A stretch of DNA of 64,000 nucleotides, from the NCBI GenBank assembly GCA_964017185.1, contig OZ024874.1, forward strand, positions 22,121,457 to 22,185,456, read 5' to 3'. Within the stretch, counting starts at the first letter, position 1; each line of letters starts with the position of its first letter. This DNA is from Rugalucina vietnamica (Eukaryota; Mollusca; Bivalvia; Lucinida; Lucinidae). The notes under the pieces are model-generated. The model did no database searches. It saw only the letters and a list, made by a program, of their open reading frames with translations, and had not been told where the DNA came from. The position numbers were made by a program, and so were the translations under genes. Below are positions 57,263 through 64,000 of the stretch, piece by piece.

Positions 57263-58146
57263 CTTTACAAATACTTCAGTAGTGTGCGAGCAACCGAAGA
57301 GTATCGAAAAACATGCGATATATTGTACTGATTAACCTTCCACGTGCTAGTCGGTCTTTTGAAGTGCCTGAATTTAAATTATACCGATCCAGAGAGTTTC
57401 AGAAATGTGGTCCAGCTGAAGTGATACGTGTAATTGTTAGGTGTAGGGGCGTCTAATACCAAAACTGTCCTACATGACCAAATATCTAAGATAACTATAC
57501 TGAAAAAAATGCAACAAACTATCATTTTTCTCATTTAAGGATACAACACCTACATTTTCCGAATTGGCTCTATATCACACGAAGTCATTTGTACACCTGC
57601 AATGCACAAACCATATTTTCAGCTTGATAAACACTAAGGAGATGACCAAAATAGTGCAAGCAAGTAAACGAATTAACTGCACATGCGCACATTTTAAAAC
57701 TTAAAAATTACCAGGAGAAGATTTATTTGCATCCTCAATATAATACGTACCGAATCCCAGTACAAATATGCTGTAAGTTTACTGCTGAGCAGTATATTGA
57801 AGTTTGGAATGGGGACACATAGCTAATTTTGATCGTTTCATTGATCCAATGATTGCGCACGTGTGTTGCATCATTTACTTACTTTGGCACTTCTTTGGTC
57901 GACATTGAATAAATAACATGCTATCCACGTTAAATAAAAACAAATTTCTTGCATTTTGTCGTCTGATATCTAAACAACATGCATTTGTACTTAACAAAAT
58001 CATAGTATGTACAAATTTTAAAGAAAACTGATTGTGGCGTTTTCATTTTTTTTCAGTATATATACTAGACGGGTCATTAGTTTGACACCAGATGCCGGGT
58101 ACATGTTAATTAAAAATTGATAATCTTGCTAAATCATCGCAGTCGT
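57263..58146. other. Spacer, no gene recognised
   Basis: AT-rich sequence up to the first inverted AGTT words; no supported feature. Confidence 0.4.
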
Positions 58147-61100
58147 TCCAACTTACATGCAACTTATGCAACTCATCGAACTCAGCATGCAACTTATCCG
58201 ACTCATCGAAACCCAGCGTATAACATATGCAGCTCATCGAACTCAGCATGCTTCTTATCCGACTCAGCGAAAAACTTATCCAAATCATCGAACTCAGCTT
58301 ACAACTTATCCAACTCATCCAACTTACTGTTCAACTTATGCAACTTTTCGAACTCAGCATGCAACTTATCCAACTCATCGAACTCAACGTATAACTTATC
58401 CAACTCATCGAACTCAGCATGCAACATAACCAACTTATCGAACTCATCCAACTTACTGTTCAACTTATCCAACTCATCGAACTCAGCATATAACTTATCC
58501 GACTCATCCAACTCAACATGCAACTTATCCAACTCACCGAACTCAGCTTACAACTTACCCTACTCATCCAACTTACTGTTCAACTTATCGAACTCATCGA
58601 ACTTACTGTTCAACTTATGCAACTTACCCAACTCAGCTTACAACTTATCCAACTCATCGAACTCAGCTAACAACTTATCCAACTCATCCAACTTACTGTT
58701 CAACTTATCGAACTCATCGAACTTACTGTTCAACTTATGCTACTTACCAGACTCAGCTTACATCTTATTCAACTCATCCAACTTACTGTTCAACTTATGC
58801 AACTTACCCAACTCAGCTTACAACTTATCCAACTAATCCAACTTACTGTTCAACTTATCGAACGTAACGAACTTATAGTTCAACTTATGCAACTCATCCA
58901 ATTCAGCATGCAACTTATCCAACTCATCGAACTTGCTGTTCAACTTATGCAACTTACCCAACTCAGCTTACAACTTATCCAACTCATCCAACTTACTGTT
59001 CAACTTATCGAAGCCATCGAACATTTCGTATAACTTATCCAACTCATCCAACTTACTGTTCAACTTATGCAACTTACCCAACTCAGCTTACAACTTATCC
59101 AACTCATCCAACTTACTGTTCAACTTATCGTACTTAACGAACTTATAGATCAACTAATGCAACCCATCCAACTCAGCATGCAACTTATCCAACTCATCGA
59201 ACTTACTGTTCAACTTATGCAACTTACCCAACTCAGCTTACAACTTATCCAACTCATCCAACTTACTGTTCAACTTATCGAACTCATCGAACATTTCGTA
59301 TAGCATATCCAACTCATTCAACTCAACATGTAAATTATCCAACTCATCGCACTCAGCTTACAACTTATAAAACTCTTCCAACTTATTGTTCAACTTATCG
59401 AACTCTTCGAACTTACTGTTCAACTTATGCAACTTATCCAACTCAGCTTACAACTTATCCAACTCGTCCAACTTACTGTTCAACTTACCGAACTCATCGA
59501 ACTCAACGTATAACTTATCCAACTCATCCAACTTACTGTTCAACTTATGCAAGTTACCCAACTCAGCATACAACTTATCCAACTCATCCAACTTACTGTT
59601 CAACTTATCGAACTTAACGAACTTATAGTTCAACTTATGCAACTCTTCCAACTCAGCATGCAACTTATCCAACTCATCGAACTTACTGTTCAACTTATGC
59701 AACTTACCCAACTCAGCTTACAACTTATTCAACTCATCTATCTTAATGTTCAACTTATCGAACTCATCAAACATTTCGTATAACTTATCCAACTCATCCA
59801 ACTCAACATGCAAATTATCCAACTCATCGAACTCAGCTTACAACTTATTCAACTCATCCAACTTACTGTTCAACTTATCGAACTCTTCGAACTTACTGTT
59901 CAACTTATGCAACTTATCCGACTCAGCTTACAACTTATCCAACTCATCAAACTTACTGTTCAACTTATGCAACTTACCCAACTCAGCTTACAACTTATCC
60001 AACTCATCCAACTTACTGTTCAACTTATCGAACTTCTCGAACTCGCTGTTCACTTTATCCAACTCATCCAACACAGCTTACAACTTATCCAACTCATCCA
60101 ACTTACTGTTCAACTTATCGAACTTAATGAACTTATAGTTCAACTTATGCAACTCATCCAACTCAGCAAGCAACTTATCCAACTCATCGAACTTACTGTT
60201 CAACTTATGCAACTGAACCAACTCAGCTTACAACTTATCCAACACATCCAACTTACTGTTCAACTTATCGAACTCATCGAACATTTCGAATAACTTATCC
60301 AACTCATCGAACTCAGCTTACAACTTATCCAACTCATCGAACTCAGCTTACAACTTATCCAATTCATCCAACTTACTGTTCAACTTATCGAACTTATCGA
60401 ACTCACTGTTCAAATTATGCAACTTATCCAACTCAGCTTACAACTTATCCAACTCATCCAACTTACTGTTCAACTTATGCAACTTACCAAACTCAGCTTA
60501 CATCTTATCCAACTCATCCAACTAACTGTTCAACTTATCGAACTTAACGAACTTATAGTTCGACTTATGCAACTCATCCAACTCAGCATGCAACTTATCC
60601 AACTCATCGAACTCTTCGCATAATTTATCCAACTCATCCAACTCAACATGCAACTTATCCAACTCCTCCAACTCAGCTTACAACTTATCCAACTCATCCA
60701 ACTTACTGTTCAACTTATCGAACTCATCGAACTTACTGTTCAACTTATGCAACTTACCCAACTCAGCTTACAACTTATCCAACTCATCCAACTTACTGTT
60801 CAACTTATGCAACTTACCCAACTCAGCTCACAACTTATCCAACTCATCCAACTTACTGTTCAACTTATGCAACTTACCCAACTCAGCTTACAACTTATCC
60901 AACTCATCCAACTTACTGTTCAACTTATCAAACTTAACGAACTTATAGTTCAAATTATGCAACTCATCGAACTCAGCATGCAACTTATGCAACTCATCGA
61001 ACTCAGCTTACAACTTATCCAACGCATCCAACTTACTGTTCAACTTATCGAACTTACTGTTCAATTTATCGAGCTCATCGAACATTTCGTATAACTTATC

Positions 61101-62698
61101 CAACTCATCCAACTTACTGTTCAATTTATCGAACTTAACGAACTTAAAGTTCAACATATGCAACTCACTGAACTCAGCATGCAACTTATCCAACTCATCA
61201 AACTCATCGTATAACTTATACAACTCATCCAACTCAACATGCAACTTATGCAACTCATCGAACTCAGCTTACAACTTATCCAACTCATCCAACTTACTGT
61301 TTAACTTATCGAACTCATCGAACTTACTGTTCAACTTATGCAACTTACCCAACTCAGCTTACAACTTATCCAACTCATCCAACTTACTGTTCAACTTATG
61401 CAACTTACCCAACTCAGCTTATAAATTAACGAACTTATAGTTCAACTCATGCAACTCATAGAACTCAGCATGCAACTTATCCAACTCATCGAACTCAGCT
61501 TACAACTTATCCAACTCATCCAACTTACTGTTTAACTTATTGAACTCATCGAACTTACTGTTCAACTTATGTAACTCATCCAACTCAGCATGCTACTTAT
61601 CCAACTCATCGAACTCAGCTTACAACCTACCCAACTCATCCAACTTATTGTTCATCTTATCGAACTTATCGAACTTACTGTTCAACTAATGCAACTTACC
61701 CAACTCAGCTTACAATTTATCCAACTCATCCAACTTACTGTTCAACTTATGCAACTCACCCAACTCAGCTTACAACTTACCCAACTCATCCAACTTACTG
61801 TTCAACTTATCTTACTTAACGAACTGATAGTTCAACTTATGCAACTCATCCAACTCAGCATGCAACTTATCCAACTCATCAAACTCTTTGTGTAGCTTAT
61901 CCAACTCATCCAACTCAACATGCAACTTATCCAACTCATCCAACTCAGCTTACAACTTATCCAACTCATCCAACTTACTGTTTAACTTATCGAACTCATC
62001 GAACTTACTGTTCAACTTATGCAACTTACCCAACTCAGCTTACAACTCATCCAACTCATCCAACTTACTGTTCAACTTATGCAACTCATCGAACTCAGCT
62101 TACAACTTATCCAACTCATCCAACTCACTGTTCAAATTATCGAACTCATCGAACTTACTGTTCAACTTATGCAACTTACCCAACTTAGTTTACAACTTAT
62201 CCAACTGATCCAACTTACTGTTCAACTTATGCGACTCATCGAACTCAGCTTACAACTTATCCAACCCATCCAACTTACTGTTCAACTTATCGAACTCATC
62301 GAACTTACTGTTCAACTTATGCAACTTACCCAACTCAGCTTACAACTTATCCAACTCATCCAACTCAGCTTACAACTTATCTAACTCATCGAACTCAGCT
62401 TACATCTTATCCAACTCACCCAACTCACTGTTCAACTTATCAAACTTAACGAACTTATAGTTCAACTTATGCAACTCATCGAACTCAGCATGCAACTTAT
62501 CCAACTCATCGAACTCAGCGTATAACTTATCCAACTCATCCAACTTACTGTTCAACTTATCGAACTCATCCAAATCAACATGCAACTTACCCAACTCATC
62601 GAACTCAGCTTACAACTTATCCAACTCATCTAACTTACTGTTCAACTTATCCAACTCATCGAACTCAACGTATAACTTATCCAACTCATCCAACTTTC
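58147..62698 (-). repeat. AGTT-word minisatellite, inverted block
   Basis: The same words as 45209-52320 on the opposite strand (CAACTTATC, CAACTCATC, CTTACTGTTCAACTT, CAGCTTACAACTT). A 60-bp register is kept without slippage over about 2.4 kb (58561-61020), then shifts. The + strand is C-rich here. The standard unit contains no TAA, TAG or TGA when read on this strand, so open frames in all three phases (QLIQLIQL, NLSNSSN and THPTYPT types) are expected by composition. Confidence 0.95.
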
Positions 62699-62700
62699 TA

Positions 62701-63744
62701 CACTGAAACAAAGTTATAAAGAGGCCACTTTTCAAACTCATTTTTTGTTTCTAAGCCAAGTTCAAAATTGCACAATTTTTTGCCAAAAGACGTGTCTTTC
62801 AAGTAAGTAAAGTTCCAAAGTGTTAAGAAATAATTTTCTTTTACTAAAGGCGTTTTTGGAGTAAAAATGCAAAAATCAATGTTTTTAAATAAAAAATTGG
62901 ATACAGCACACCATTTATTGAAATTAGGAACGGGTGTCATCAAAGGGGTCGTTACGGCTCGGAAAAACATCAAACATTCGAATTTTCTCTACTGGTAGAA
63001 TTTTTATGCATTTTTAAAAATCGCCAATTTTGAGATTTTTTGAAAAATTCATAAATGTGCCTCTTAAACATGTTGACCCCTGTTAAATTCACTTGATGAG
63101 GCCTGGAAATGAGAGATATAATTCGACTGAACTGTTTTTGACCATTTTCGAGGACCAACATGTCAAGGCTGCCGCAAACTTCCGGTTTCAATGCCAATTT
63201 TTAACGAACAAAATAACAAAATTTGTGGACGATTTTTTTAATTTTCAAAGTTTATCAGAGTCTAGTATTTGACCTAAATAATCGCTGAAAATTTCAATGC
63301 CGTGCTGCTGATAATAACGCAACTGGAGAAGAACAAAGTTGGTATGCAAATTGCATACAAAAGCTGAATTCCTGTTATTCAGGTTGTTGTCTTCTTGCAT
63401 GTGCAAAACAGAAACGAAGATTCTTATTGCAGCAACACTTTTGACTTAATTTTATCTTGCATCATGGCAGTCAGTAGCACTTTCAAATAAATTAAAATGT
63501 AAAAACACAACGTCATAATATGACATTTAATTTGATGTTAATAAAGTGTGACTTTTTGAAATAGGGTACCTTTACACATGCTTCGTCTGTGTGAGAAGTA
63601 TCACGCATTTTGGAATGCAGAAACTCACAGAGCCACTGTTAGACATTGGTTTATTCATATGATCATGAATTTTAATTGATCGTATTTTACTTTCTGAACT
63701 AGAAGACAAAATATGAGGTGGCCTCTTATAACTTTTTTTCAGTG
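62701..63744 (+). mobile_element. 1044-bp TA-flanked element M1, copy 3, inside the array
   Basis: Same orientation and length as copy 1, with TA at 62699-62700 and 63745-63746. It interrupts the inverted minisatellite between CCAACTTTC and CTAAACTTATGC, so it arrived after the array existed. Confidence 0.93.
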
Positions 63745-63746
63745 TA

Positions 63747-64000
63747 CTAAACTTATGCAACTTACCCTACTCGTCGCTCTACTTACCTGACTCAGCGTAT
63801 AACTCATGCAACTCATCGAGCTTAATGTTCAACTAATCCAACTTATCTAACTCAACGCTCAACTTTTCTAACTCATCTAACTCATCGGTCACCTTATCCA
63901 ACTCATCAAACTTACTGTTCAACTTATCCAACTCATCGCTTAACTTATTCAGCTCATCAAACTTAGTCTTCAACTTAGCTTGCTTAACTTACTCTACTTA
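63747..64000 (-). repeat. AGTT-word minisatellite, degenerate edge
   Basis: The array resumes after the element with more irregular words (TACTTACCTGACTCAGCG, CTTTTCTAACTCATCTAACT) and runs to the window end. The rise in irregularity suggests an array border is near. Confidence 0.85.

Noticed and set aside
58117..58836. 239-codon N/S-rich frame and overlapping L/Q-rich frames
   Set aside because: They come from the C-rich strand of the minisatellite, whose unit has no stop trinucleotide; overlapping long frames in three phases show composition, not coding.
58561..61020. Regular 60-bp spacing considered as a CRISPR-like array
   Set aside because: There are no unique spacers between identical repeats; every segment is a variant of the same words, and the context is eukaryotic.

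Overview
The window looks like animal nuclear DNA, most likely from a bivalve or other mollusc. It is AT-rich and intron-rich, has GT-AG splice sites, and is crowded with LINEs, a tRNA-headed SINE, TA-flanked inverted-repeat elements and long minisatellites. The dispersed repeat ending in a GCTCACCT hairpin is, from memory, typical of bivalve genomes. Nothing bacterial or viral was seen.

One host gene is well supported: the 3' part of a front-end (cytochrome-b5-type) fatty-acid desaturase-like gene on the + strand. Seven exons (798-899, 6459-6642, 16522-16595, 18234-18334, 24259-24435, 27604-27729, 30840-30900) join in compatible phases, all at GT-AG sites. They give 274 residues with the three histidine boxes HDFGH, HNKHH and EIEHH and a stop codon. 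The N-terminal half (cytochrome b5 and first membrane hairpin) would lie upstream of the window. The third box has E where front-end desaturases usually have Q.

Layout. 1-31 kb: the desaturase exons, with introns filled by mobile DNA. Intron 1 holds a decayed minus-strand LINE (1045-5830) carrying a SINE with a 12-bp target-site duplication and a second element. Intron 2 holds a large inverted repeat (7.1-7.7 and 13.9-16.2 kb) around a 182-188 bp satellite and two inverted-repeat elements. Introns 3 and 4 hold GCTCACCT-family elements and a tandem array; introns 5 and 6 hold a 1044-bp TA-flanked element, a CGCGTA-rich element and dispersed repeats. 31-45 kb: gene-poor repeats, a second copy of the 1044-bp element, a Penelope-like fragment, a 5'-truncated LINE with an intact 464-codon reverse-transcriptase reading frame (41.3-42.7 kb), and two hairpins that share one loop sequence.

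45-64 kb: dominated by a word-like minisatellite made of 9- and 12-bp words that begin AGTT. It runs forward at 45.2-52.3 kb and inverted from 58.1 kb to the window end, around a 5.8-kb spacer. A third copy of the 1044-bp element sits inside the inverted block. The many open frames there (leucine/glutamine, asparagine/serine or lysine/aspartate repeats) are best explained by word composition, not by genes. This array and its inversion are the most unusual structure in the window.
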